DNA from: Parabacteroides timonensis
GTDB lineage: Bacteria; Bacteroidota; Bacteroidia; Bacteroidales; Tannerellaceae
NCBI RefSeq assembly: GCF_900128505.1
Contig: NZ_LT669941.1
Span: 855,526 to 919,525, forward strand
Direction of reading: 5' to 3'
Length of the DNA stretch: 64,000 bases
A model generated the notes under the pieces. That model was given only the letters and a program-made list of their open reading frames with translations, did not search any database and was not told where the DNA came from. Shown here one piece after another: positions 18,104-25,212 of this stretch. Position 1 is the stretch's first letter. The number at the start of each line of letters is the position of its first letter. Made by a program: the position numbers and the translations under genes.

Positions 18104-18565
18104 TTACTCAATCACCGGTCTATCATCCTCGCCACCTGGTTCCGGTGCCGGGTCTTGATCTGGGGTGTTGGGTGAAAGTTCGATCCATTCCAACTGGTCG
18201 CTGTCTACGAGCGCGCGGGTGTATGTACCACCGCTCTGTTTCGTGCGTTCGGGAGTGAATTGCACGCGGACTGCTTGTACCTGCTTACCGAAATCGAAGT
18301 CCTTAAGGTCTTTCACTCCTTTCGTGTCGAGCACGTAACGGAAGTAACCGAGCCCCTTAATATGAACACTCTTGCCTTGTGCCATACGGTTGTGCATCAC
18401 CGGAGCGATGTCACCCAAGACGGCCTGAACATCCGAGTTACTTACTGTGGAGATTCTCGACAAATCTTTGGCGATAGCCTCCGTTTCTACGGGCTTTCCC
18501 TGCACAATAGCTTGGGGAAAGTGAACGTTCGTTCTTTTACTAAATGATTTTTTCCAAAATGGCAT
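18104..18565 (-). CDS. HU-like DNA-binding protein (HU-HIG type)
   Basis: The 153-aa protein matches the Bacteroidetes HU-like family. It has a short basic start (MPFWKKSFSKRTN), helical region GKPVETEAIAKDLSRISTVS, and the diagnostic QGKSVHIKGLGYFRYV segment that leads into the beta arms. The C-terminal 25 residues are acidic and Pro-rich (PDQDPAPEPGGEDD). It is longer than classical HU (about 90 aa). In other Bacteroidales such genes often sit beside a cell-wall hydrolase, as here with the M15 peptidase upstream. The 142-base gap before it carries three regularly spaced palindromes, a plausible site for self-control. What it does in an injection-system locus is unknown. Confidence 0.8.
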   Translation of the reverse strand: MPFWKKSFSKRTNVHFPQAIVQGKPVETEAIAKDLSRISTVSNSDVQAVLGDIAPVMHNRMAQGKSVHIKGLGYFRYVLDTKGVKDLKDFDFGKQVQAVRVQFTPERTKQSGGTYTRALVDSDQLEWIELSPNTPDQDPAPEPGGEDDRPVIE

Positions 18566-18622
18566 AATCAGTTGTTTTTAGATTGGTAATTAATAACTTT
18601 ATTTATTCTAGCTTGTATTTCT

Positions 18623-18684
18623 AAAGGTAGCTACCTCGGCTATGTCAAGATAGCTACCTTCAGGTGGTCGAGGTAGCTACCTTT
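18623..18684. repeat. three AGGTAGCTACCT palindromes at 23-base spacing
   Basis: Palindromes are centred at 18630.5, 18653.5 and 18676.5. The outer two (18623-18638 and 18669-18684) are exact inverted copies of one another over 16 bases (AAAGGTAGCTACCTCG and its complement). The middle one (18647-18660, AAGATAGCTACCTT) has one mismatch. They lie in the leader of the HU-like gene. They could be a cooperative operator or, as RNA, a set of stem-loops. Confidence 0.85.
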
Positions 18685-18707
18685 GATTTTACTCTGAAAT
18701 AGTCCGT

Positions 18708-19199
18708 TTATTCAGTCATAGGACAATATTTACCACCTATCATAGAAAGAAACTCGCGACGTTGTTTTCCCTCCGGATGTTTATATCCTACATGCATCCA
18801 GTTCGGAACCCCGCTCTTGTTTTCTTTTTCGGAGATCAACTGGTCGAACGAACATTCGGTATAGTTGGTGAGGAAGTCACGACAGAAATGTTTGAATTCT
18901 ACCATCTTCCCGTTTGCCGGAACCAGATCGAAGGCATAGCCATAGCAATGCGCCGATGTCTTTACACCGTGAACGGCAGTATTAAGTGCCGGGCTACGGT
19001 AACCGGACGAAATATTAATACCTACTATACCCAGCTTATTTTTACGACAATGGTTTCCCCATGCCTCGCGCAGCGGAACGACTAATGTTTCTATACTTTC
19101 CACAATATGCGCTTTATGTTCGGCACTCGGCGTGTTGTCGATACCTTTGGCTTCTGCTGTGGCAGAATATGTACATTCCTTAAGAGTGAAATATTTCAT
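18708..19199 (-). CDS. M15-family peptidoglycan peptidase
   Basis: The 163-aa protein has the M15A zinc motifs: SGYRSPALN (about 64-72) followed by SAHCYGYAFDL (about 82-92, the SxHxxGxAxD signature) and a late WMHVGY that supplies the third zinc ligand. It has no signal peptide, so it would need the particle or lysis to reach the wall. The family cleaves D-Ala-D-Ala or related peptide bonds in peptidoglycan. In this operon, between the gp25 and HU genes, it could help particle release or help the tip cross the wall. Both roles are inference. Confidence 0.85.
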   Translation of the reverse strand: MKYFTLKECTYSATAEAKGIDNTPSAEHKAHIVESIETLVVPLREAWGNHCRKNKLGIVGINISSGYRSPALNTAVHGVKTSAHCYGYAFDLVPANGKMVEFKHFCRDFLTNYTECSFDQLISEKENKSGVPNWMHVGYKHPEGKQRREFLSMIGGKYCPMTE

Positions 19200-19231
19200 A
19201 ACTTAAATCTATTAGTGAATATTATAACACA

Positions 19232-19651
19232 TCATGTATTCGTCCCTTCATTCAGATAAAACGGATACACCATATTGCTGCGGCTATTCGTACGGATGAT
19301 GGTGTAAGTGATCAGGATCAGCAACAATCCTTCATCCGAACGCTCCTCGAACGACACCTCTTCCAACGTGATGCGTGGCTCGAAGAGAGTGATAGCCCGG
19401 GCGATATCTGCCCGCATCCGCACCAGGGTTTGCGTATAGATCGGTTCGAAGGTGTAGCGACGCAGCGGGCAGCCATAATCGTACCGGTTCACGCGCTCGC
19501 CCGGCGAGGTGCTGAATAATACACGCAAGCTCTGTTCGATATCCTCTTCGTAAGCTACCATCTTTACCCCATTTTCCGTCAACTGAGGTGGAAAATTCCA
19601 ACCTCGCCCCAGAAAGACATCGGCATCCAACAGATTCTTCACTTCATCCAT
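19232..19651 (-). CDS. gp25/GPW baseplate wedge protein (Pvc9-like)
   Basis: The 139-aa protein has the lysozyme-like gp25 fold signature. FLGRGWNFPPQLTENG opens it, EDIEQSLRVLFSTSPGERVNRYDYGCPLRRYTFEP forms the core with the conserved GER.NR.DYGCPL element, and IARAITLFEPRITLEEVSFEE follows. In contractile systems this protein nucleates sheath polymerisation at the baseplate. Gap sizes to both neighbours are about 30 bases, consistent with one transcript. Confidence 0.92.
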   Translation of the reverse strand: MDEVKNLLDADVFLGRGWNFPPQLTENGVKMVAYEEDIEQSLRVLFSTSPGERVNRYDYGCPLRRYTFEPIYTQTLVRMRADIARAITLFEPRITLEEVSFEERSDEGLLLILITYTIIRTNSRSNMVYPFYLNEGTNT

Positions 19652-19680
19652 CTTCTTTCAGTTTTTCAGTTTCCGGAGAC

Positions 19681-19983
19681 TTATCCTCCAATCATTACCG
19701 TGGGACATCCGGCGACAATCGTTCCGCCATGTGCGGTGCTGTCGCCCATCCGGGCTGCCGGTCTTCCGCCTATCATGACGGTAGACGAGCCTTTTATGAT
19801 CGTGTCCGGTGGCCCTACGCAGACACACATGTCGCCCACGACGGCTGCCGGTATTTTCCCTATCAGTACATTCGGCACAGCAGGCCCTGTAATCGGGCCG
19901 CCCACATGCGGTATCGGCGAGGGAAACGCCGGGGTCTGCATCGGGCAGGTGTGCATATCAGTTATTCTTGCTGCCGGTGGCAT
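19681..19983 (-). CDS. PAAR-domain spike tip protein (Pvc10-like)
   Basis: The 100-aa protein is built of PAAR repeats: PPAARITDMHTCPM, IPHVGGPITGP, VPNVLIGKIPAAVVGDMC, RPAARMGDSTAHGG and the C-terminal TVMIGG. Conserved Cys and His residues should bind zinc at the point. The domain caps the VgrG-like spike encoded by the next gene upstream. No C-terminal toxin extension is present. Confidence 0.93.
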   Translation of the reverse strand: MPPAARITDMHTCPMQTPAFPSPIPHVGGPITGPAVPNVLIGKIPAAVVGDMCVCVGPPDTIIKGSSTVMIGGRPAARMGDSTAHGGTIVAGCPTVMIGG

Positions 19984-20012
19984 ATTGTTCTCCTTTCTTT
20001 ATTAGTTTATCA

Positions 20013-21776
20013 TTACCATAGACCCTTGACAATGGTCTGCCCACTAGCGGAGAGCTCTGCCGTGGCGTTACCTTTCACCGAGGCACCTACCTTAGCCTGC
20101 ACTTTCACATTCAGCCCTTCCAACGTGGCATCCTGCTTGGCATTGCCGCTGAGTTTCATCGTGGCATCCAGTGTGATGTTGCCTTTCGCTTTCAGCTTGA
20201 TGTCTTTGGATGACGAGAGGGAGATACCATCGCTGTCCATCACGATCTCGTTCTTGTGCTGATCGGTCAGTTTGATGGACTTCTTATCATCATTGATCTC
20301 TATACTGTTTTTACCGGGGGTGGAAACCGTTATGATTTTCTTCTCCTCGTCAAACTCTATCTGCATGTTCTCACGGGTGACGATGGCTTTCGTATTGTTT
20401 TTGGCCTCATATTCGTAAGGAGGTTTATGCTTCCTACCATACAGGCTTCCCAGTATCACGGGATGGCCGGGGTCTTCGTTCATGAAACCTATCACTACCT
20501 CGTCACCCGGTTCGGGCAGGAAGAAACTGGCAGAATTATTGGTGGCATACAAGGTCGACAGCCTTGCCCAAAGCAACCGGTTCTTTCCGTCCAGCCACGG
20601 CAATTCGATCTGTATACGGTATTCTTTCAACGGATCGCCGTCCAACTGTTTCACTATCGCAGCATGAATACCTTGCAGGCCGGGCAGAAAGCCGGAAGCG
20701 GAAGGGGAAACCACATCTGCTTCATCGGTGATATTTACGGGCGAGATACCTGCACCTGCTTTGGTGATCCATTCATTGTCCTCGATGGTATGCGTTACTG
20801 ATCCGACAAACATATTGCCGTTGAAGCGTTTACCCAGGCCTTTCAATTCGATCAGGCAGCCCGGCACTACTTTGGCGGAACCGTAGAAACTGCATGAACC
20901 CTGGTATCGTGCCAGTCCGGCTTTCAACGCCATGCCGTCCGCCCATTGCTTCAGGGCACTCTCTTCGGTTGGTGCATCGGTTTGCAACAGCAGATTGTCG
21001 CCCGTAGCGATATTCTTCGGTTGCAAATCGCCCTGCCGGTTGAGTGAAGGGAGGGAAGCGGTTGTTTTCACCGTCTTTTGTGTATTGGGATCCCATGATA
21101 CGGCTTCGTATTGCGTGAACTGGTCGTTGGCGGACAGTTCGAGGTCGAAAGCAGTCAGGTCGTTGCCATAGGTTACGGTCAACACAGGCGATGCACTGAC
21201 GTTGGGCTTCTTCACCTGTATCTTTTTCCCGGCGGTGTAGACGAACAGGCCGTTGGCATCGGCACGAGAGAGAGCGAAGTCCCAGTCTGAGCAGTAATAC
21301 TGCACGAGGGTAGGATGCATGTAAGGAGTAACATCTATATCGACACTACCGTAATCGGCAAGCGCTTCCTTAATAATATCACTGTCTTTCTTTTTCTCGA
21401 AGATGCGGTTTTTACGTCCCTGCGTAGCGGAGTAAGCATTGTCGCGGCATTCTACTAGCATGTAGGAACGATGATCCTTACCTGTGGTGATGCGTATTCC
21501 GATGATGATGCCGTCAAACAGTGTTTCCTCTTTGTCTATGCTGCCGACATCCAGACGGATCGGGGTACCGGGTTTGAAGAAGTCGGAATCGCTCTCGTCG
21601 AACGTTTGCTTATCCATGTTGCCGGCATTGAACTTTAATGTTGCCTTGCCGATACGGTTCAGTTCCAGATGTACCGAGGCGGATACCAATGAAAAGGTAT
21701 CTTTTAGCTTGCTGCCGTTGCAATAGATGGAACCAGCCAGTACACGGTCTTTGTTTACAGAAGGTGATTCTGCCAT
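20013..21776 (-). CDS. VgrG-like central spike protein (Pvc8-like)
   Basis: The 587-aa protein has a gp27-like N-terminal half (about 1-340), with RNRIFEKKKDSDIIKEALADYG. An OB-fold follows (about 370-455), containing RIQIELPWLDGKNRLLWARLST and PEPGDEVVIGFMNEDPGHPVILGSLYG. The C-terminal half is a beta-helix of short repeats rich in KITVSTPG, IEINDDKKSIKLTD and GNITLDATMKLSG, the trimeric spike needle. It ends without a toxin extension. The gene is 4 bases downstream of the LysM gene and 29 bases upstream of the PAAR gene, as expected for parts that assemble together. Confidence 0.93.
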   Translation of the reverse strand: MAESPSVNKDRVLAGSIYCNGSKLKDTFSLVSASVHLELNRIGKATLKFNAGNMDKQTFDESDSDFFKPGTPIRLDVGSIDKEETLFDGIIIGIRITTGKDHRSYMLVECRDNAYSATQGRKNRIFEKKKDSDIIKEALADYGSVDIDVTPYMHPTLVQYYCSDWDFALSRADANGLFVYTAGKKIQVKKPNVSASPVLTVTYGNDLTAFDLELSANDQFTQYEAVSWDPNTQKTVKTTASLPSLNRQGDLQPKNIATGDNLLLQTDAPTEESALKQWADGMALKAGLARYQGSCSFYGSAKVVPGCLIELKGLGKRFNGNMFVGSVTHTIEDNEWITKAGAGISPVNITDEADVVSPSASGFLPGLQGIHAAIVKQLDGDPLKEYRIQIELPWLDGKNRLLWARLSTLYATNNSASFFLPEPGDEVVIGFMNEDPGHPVILGSLYGRKHKPPYEYEAKNNTKAIVTRENMQIEFDEEKKIITVSTPGKNSIEINDDKKSIKLTDQHKNEIVMDSDGISLSSSKDIKLKAKGNITLDATMKLSGNAKQDATLEGLNVKVQAKVGASVKGNATAELSASGQTIVKGLW

Positions 21777-21780
21777 AATT

Positions 21781-22443
21781 TTATTCTTTTTTTAACATCG
21801 GCAGCAGGATATTCGTACCTGCCGGTACATCCCTGTAGCCGTTGAGATTATTAAATCGGGCGACTTCGCCCACCAGGAGCGGGTCTCCATATACTTCGTT
21901 GCAAAGGGCGGCCAGGGTCTGGCCTTCCTTCAATGTAATCAGTCGCGACACATCGGGCGAGCGTTTGGAGAAGCGTTTCTTCTCCTCTTTCTGGCTGCAA
22001 TAACCCATCAGTGTCACTTTCAGTTCGGCACGGAGCGGGATGCTGTCGAAGTCGAACAGGGTGTATTCTGTTTCGAGTGTCTTAAGTTGTCCGAAGAAGG
22101 TGATGTCGCCATACTGTACCTTGACGAACGAGGGACGATGGCCTTCGCTATTGTAAAAGTACAGGCGTTCTTCGAGGTCGTTCACGACGTCGCGCACGGG
22201 TTTCTTCTCGTCTTCATCTTCCATCGCGGCGGTCTGATCCAGCAGACATTCGAATGAGAAGGTTTCCGGTTGGTAACGCACATATACGTTCGACCCGTTC
22301 AGGCTACCCAGTTGCTTGTCTTCCGCATAACGGATTCCCTTGTTAAGCTTCACCTTGCTCGGGTTGATGGGTAGATCCAGCGCAGATTTGTATTCGCTGC
22401 TGAAACTATCGTCCGTATAGGCTGTAATGGTCATTTTCCCCAT
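21781..22443 (-). CDS. LysM-containing tube-baseplate adaptor (Pvc7-like)
   Basis: The 220-aa protein has a CIS tube-associated N-terminal domain (1-160; NPSKVKLNKGIRY, YVRYQPETFSFECLLDQT, YGDITFFGQLKTLETEYTLFD) and a C-terminal LysM domain (about 166-216; ITLKEGQTLAALCNEVYGDP, FNNLNGYRDVPAGTNILLP). The equivalent proteins in Afp and PVC join the tube to the spike, like T4 gp53/gp54-type parts. It sits 25 bases after the DUF5908 gene and nearly touches the spike gene. Confidence 0.92.
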   Translation of the reverse strand: MGKMTITAYTDDSFSSEYKSALDLPINPSKVKLNKGIRYAEDKQLGSLNGSNVYVRYQPETFSFECLLDQTAAMEDEDEKKPVRDVVNDLEERLYFYNSEGHRPSFVKVQYGDITFFGQLKTLETEYTLFDFDSIPLRAELKVTLMGYCSQKEEKKRFSKRSPDVSRLITLKEGQTLAALCNEVYGDPLLVGEVARFNNLNGYRDVPAGTNILLPMLKKE

Positions 22444-22468
22444 TTCGCTTTTGTCTTTTTATACGTTA

Positions 22469-22651
22469 TTACCGTTCGTTCTTTTTCCGTTGCCACCGTT
22501 GTGCGGCCAAGTGTCCGCTTTCTCCGGCAGACAACCTGTCCAGTACACGGTCTTCTATCTTTCGGATGATTTCTTCCGAAACTTCCGCATCCGTGACGAT
22601 CCGTTTTTCTATCACGGTACGAATGCGCATTTCTTTGATGATGACAGGCAT
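22469..22651 (-). CDS. small DUF5908 protein
   Basis: The 60-aa protein starts MPVIIKEMRIRTVIEKRI, the typical start of DUF5908 proteins, which occur in the same place in other eCIS loci, between the second tube gene and the LysM gene. The start at 22651 is chosen because it lies 12 bases past the upstream stop; a longer frame reading back to 22783 would overlap the tube gene and lacks the family start. The rest is charged and helical (EIIRKIEDRVLDRLSAGE). A structural or chaperone role is likely, but not known. Confidence 0.85.
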   Translation of the reverse strand: MPVIIKEMRIRTVIEKRIVTDAEVSEEIIRKIEDRVLDRLSAGESGHLAAQRWQRKKNER

Positions 22652-22662
22652 AAGGTTTCTAT

Positions 22663-23127
22663 TTATAGTATACGATCTATCCGGTTGCAGGTCAGGACTA
22701 CCGTTTCTGTTGCCAATCCGCTCTTTTCCGCATCCAGTCCGCCAGGTGTCCATTGTATAGGATATGCGTATGCACATTTCCAACCGATCAATGGATCCCC
22801 TTTTTCGTCCAGTAATTTGATTATTACGTCATACGGTATAATACGCTTGTCCTTATCCGTTTTGAGACATTTATTAACCCACTTAAGGAATGTATCATTA
22901 TTCAGGGGAGTCGCAGGACGTTTGAGCGTAATATTTCCGTATGTAACTTTAGCCGGCATTTTTATCCATATACCTGTATCATTCGGTTTTTCGTGCGTTT
23001 CAAGCCGTATATCCAAACCGGAAACCTCTGTGAATGAAGTCTGGAAGTGATCCAGCTTACTTTGAAAATCCACCAGAAAATGGAAGCTTACAGGAGGTGT
23101 CCAGTTTGTTACAGCGTTGTCCGGCAT
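22663..23127 (-). CDS. inner tube protein 2 (T4 gp19-like)
   Basis: The 154-aa protein has the contractile tail tube fold text. It contains PVSFHFLVDFQSKLDHFQTSFTEVSGLD, the family-typical F.V.......F.EVSGL core, followed by PAKVTYGNITLKR and LLDEKGDPLIGWKCAYAYPIQW, and ends near LTCNRIDRIL. It is a divergent paralogue of the next gene upstream (23134-23598). Two tube genes in a row are normal for Afp/PVC-type particles; one usually builds the main tube and the other the first rings at the baseplate. Confidence 0.9.
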   Translation of the reverse strand: MPDNAVTNWTPPVSFHFLVDFQSKLDHFQTSFTEVSGLDIRLETHEKPNDTGIWIKMPAKVTYGNITLKRPATPLNNDTFLKWVNKCLKTDKDKRIIPYDVIIKLLDEKGDPLIGWKCAYAYPIQWTPGGLDAEKSGLATETVVLTCNRIDRIL

Positions 23128-23133
23128 ATTACA

Positions 23134-23598
23134 TTATTTAACCGTTACTCCTTCGTGTGCCAATATCAATGTCTCCATCGCCGGTGAATTAGCGTCTGAT
23201 TTGAAACCTTCCACCGTTATCTTCTTGGGCCATGCATTTGCCACTTCCCAGGTCTTTACAGGACTGCCGCTTTCATCCAGCAGGCTGATGGTTACTGTTT
23301 CACGTTGGATGATGTTCATATTGACTTTGTTAATCCAATCCCACATGGCTTTGTCGTCTTTGAAAACACCTTTCTTCAAAGTCACGTCACCAGCTTTCTT
23401 CAGTCCGGGCATTTTCATCTTCGTAAATATTTTACTGTCGCCTGCGCGATAAGTCAACTCTTCATATTCCGCTTCAAGACCGGAAACTTCACTGCACGAC
23501 ATATCTCCTACATTGGAGATAGATACTTTGAAATAAAAACTGGGCAACGGCCACATTTGCGTGCTCGAACTCTGTGCTGAACCATTATCGTCTGCCAT
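23134..23598 (-). CDS. inner tube protein 1 (T4 gp19/Hcp-like)
   Basis: The 154-aa protein contains PLPSFYFKVSISNVGDMSCSEVSGLEAEYEELTYRAGD, then KMPGLKKAGDVTLKKGVF and ISLLDESGSPVKTWEVANAWPKKITVEGFKSDAN, the canonical tube-protein sequence of eCIS and phage-derived systems. It is the probable main tube subunit. It lies 57 bases after sheath 2 and 6 bases before the second tube gene. Confidence 0.93.
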   Translation of the reverse strand: MADDNGSAQSSSTQMWPLPSFYFKVSISNVGDMSCSEVSGLEAEYEELTYRAGDSKIFTKMKMPGLKKAGDVTLKKGVFKDDKAMWDWINKVNMNIIQRETVTISLLDESGSPVKTWEVANAWPKKITVEGFKSDANSPAMETLILAHEGVTVK

Positions 23599-23655
23599 AA
23601 TATTAAACTTATTAAATTGTTAACTTTTGATTTAATTCTTAATTCTCATTTTTAG

Positions 23656-25179
23656 TTAGCTTTTCTGCATTTGCTGCTGGAAGGTGATTTCGATAAATTC
23701 TGCCGGATGCGAAATAGCTACCAGTACTGTGATGCGCATAATTCCTTCGAGGATATCCTCAGGAGTCATGGTATCGCCTAAACCTACGTGTACGCTATAA
23801 GCATCTTCAGGTGTAGCACCTGCCAGTCCACCGCGTTTCCAGACGCTGCGCAGGAAACTCTCTATCATACATTTCATGTTGATCCACGTGTTGGCGTCAT
23901 TCGGCTCGAACACGTAAGCACGGGCAGCATTCTTTACCGACTGCTCCAGAAAAGTCATCGTACGGCGTACATTAATATAACGCCAGTCCAGTGAATTGCC
24001 GTCCAACGTGCGTGCACCCCATACTTTGATACCTTCGCCGGGGAAAGAGCGGATCGCATTGATTGCTTTTCCACTCATCGGCATGTTCAACTCTTCCTGG
24101 TCTGCATTCGTGATAGGGATTGCAGGTTTATTCACGTAGTTGATGGAAACATTAGCCGGGGCTTTCCATACACCGCGCGTATTATCGACCATCGTATAGA
24201 CGCCGGCCATCGCAGCCGAAGGAGGGAGGAGATTCAGATAATCTTTCACTTTCTTTACCATCAAGCTGTATTCCGGCCAGTTTTGCAACAGGGCGTTATG
24301 GAGTTCTTTATTGATTTCTTTAACTGCATTGTCGTCTTCCAACTCTTTTTTCCTGGTTAAAAGTCCAGATACATATTTATCTAATGGGAACAGATCTCCT
24401 TTTTTAGGTGGTGTCCAGTCAAAGAAAGGCGATAATAATGTCGGAGATCCCTCCCATTCGATATTATCCTGGGTAATGTCATTATCCGATAAAACAGAGG
24501 TTTCCAGCCAAGGATAATAAGCGGCTGCAAACTGAAGGTTATTCGAACCTATTTTGTTGCGGAAATAAGTTGCCGGATCTTTCTCTTCTTCGTCTCCCTT
24601 CATGGGTACATCCAGCAATACGAAGTATTTCTTGCTGTCGCACAATCCCAAAAGGTTAGTGTAGATGCCATCCCATTCTTCTACCTGTAAGGCTTCAGGA
24701 ACAACCAACATTGTGATGTCCTGTACTTTTTTCAGTTCAGGGAAGACGCTATCCTTGATAATACTTTTGTCAAGAGAACCTGTTTGATAATCTCCTATCG
24801 AAACCACATAGCATGTTCCGCCGCCATTGGCAAAGAACAACACCATGTGATAATATAAAGTGTAAATAGTTGTCGGAGCTTTTACCTTCAAAGCTGTTTC
24901 CTTTTTTTTGTCGGGTAAACAAATCAGATAGTCCTTGTCTTTGGTGTCGATTTTTGCAATAGAAAGTGTAAACTTCGGTGTCGGTGCACCACCAAAATAA
25001 TTGTTGAACTCTGTCATTGATGAAATCCGCATCGGCTTATTCAGCAAAGACGTTGTGCCGTCCTGTGCTTTCTCTGTAAGACCGATAAAAACAGGGATGG
25101 CTGTTTCGACTTCCACAACGGAATTGCCGAAAGCGTTCTTCTCTTTTATATAAACGCCGGGGGTCTTGTATTCTCCCAT
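23656..25179 (-). CDS. contractile sheath protein 2
   Basis: The 507-aa protein has the full phage-sheath layout. The N-terminal arm is MGEYKTPGVYIKEKN, with the VETAIPVFIGLTEKA motif. The C-terminal domain includes LNLLPPSAAMAGVYTMVDNTRGVWKAPAN, RTLDGNSLDWRYINVRR and WKRGGLAGATPEDAYSVHVGLG, and ends EFIEITFQQQMQKS. It is highly similar to the next gene upstream at both ends and differs in the middle, so the two arose by duplication. The subunit polymerises around the tube and contracts to drive it. Confidence 0.95.
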   Translation of the reverse strand: MGEYKTPGVYIKEKNAFGNSVVEVETAIPVFIGLTEKAQDGTTSLLNKPMRISSMTEFNNYFGGAPTPKFTLSIAKIDTKDKDYLICLPDKKKETALKVKAPTTIYTLYYHMVLFFANGGGTCYVVSIGDYQTGSLDKSIIKDSVFPELKKVQDITMLVVPEALQVEEWDGIYTNLLGLCDSKKYFVLLDVPMKGDEEEKDPATYFRNKIGSNNLQFAAAYYPWLETSVLSDNDITQDNIEWEGSPTLLSPFFDWTPPKKGDLFPLDKYVSGLLTRKKELEDDNAVKEINKELHNALLQNWPEYSLMVKKVKDYLNLLPPSAAMAGVYTMVDNTRGVWKAPANVSINYVNKPAIPITNADQEELNMPMSGKAINAIRSFPGEGIKVWGARTLDGNSLDWRYINVRRTMTFLEQSVKNAARAYVFEPNDANTWINMKCMIESFLRSVWKRGGLAGATPEDAYSVHVGLGDTMTPEDILEGIMRITVLVAISHPAEFIEITFQQQMQKS

Positions 25180-25212
25180 GATTCTTATTGTTTTAAGTTT
25201 AACAACGGGTTA

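Noticed and set aside
18623..18684. possible CRISPR array from the regular palindromes
   Set aside because: Only three short palindromic units with 11-base gaps; too few and too short, with no cas genes.
19588..20262. 224-codon plus-strand open frame
   Set aside because: It lies antisense across the gp25, PAAR and spike genes with Ser/Arg/His-rich shadow text.
22652..22783. longer form of the DUF5908 gene starting at 22783
   Set aside because: It would overlap the end of the tube gene and the added part has no family likeness; the start at 22651 gives the known family opening.
22427..23050. 207-codon plus-strand open frame
   Set aside because: It is antisense to the tube and DUF5908 genes and has no gene-like features.
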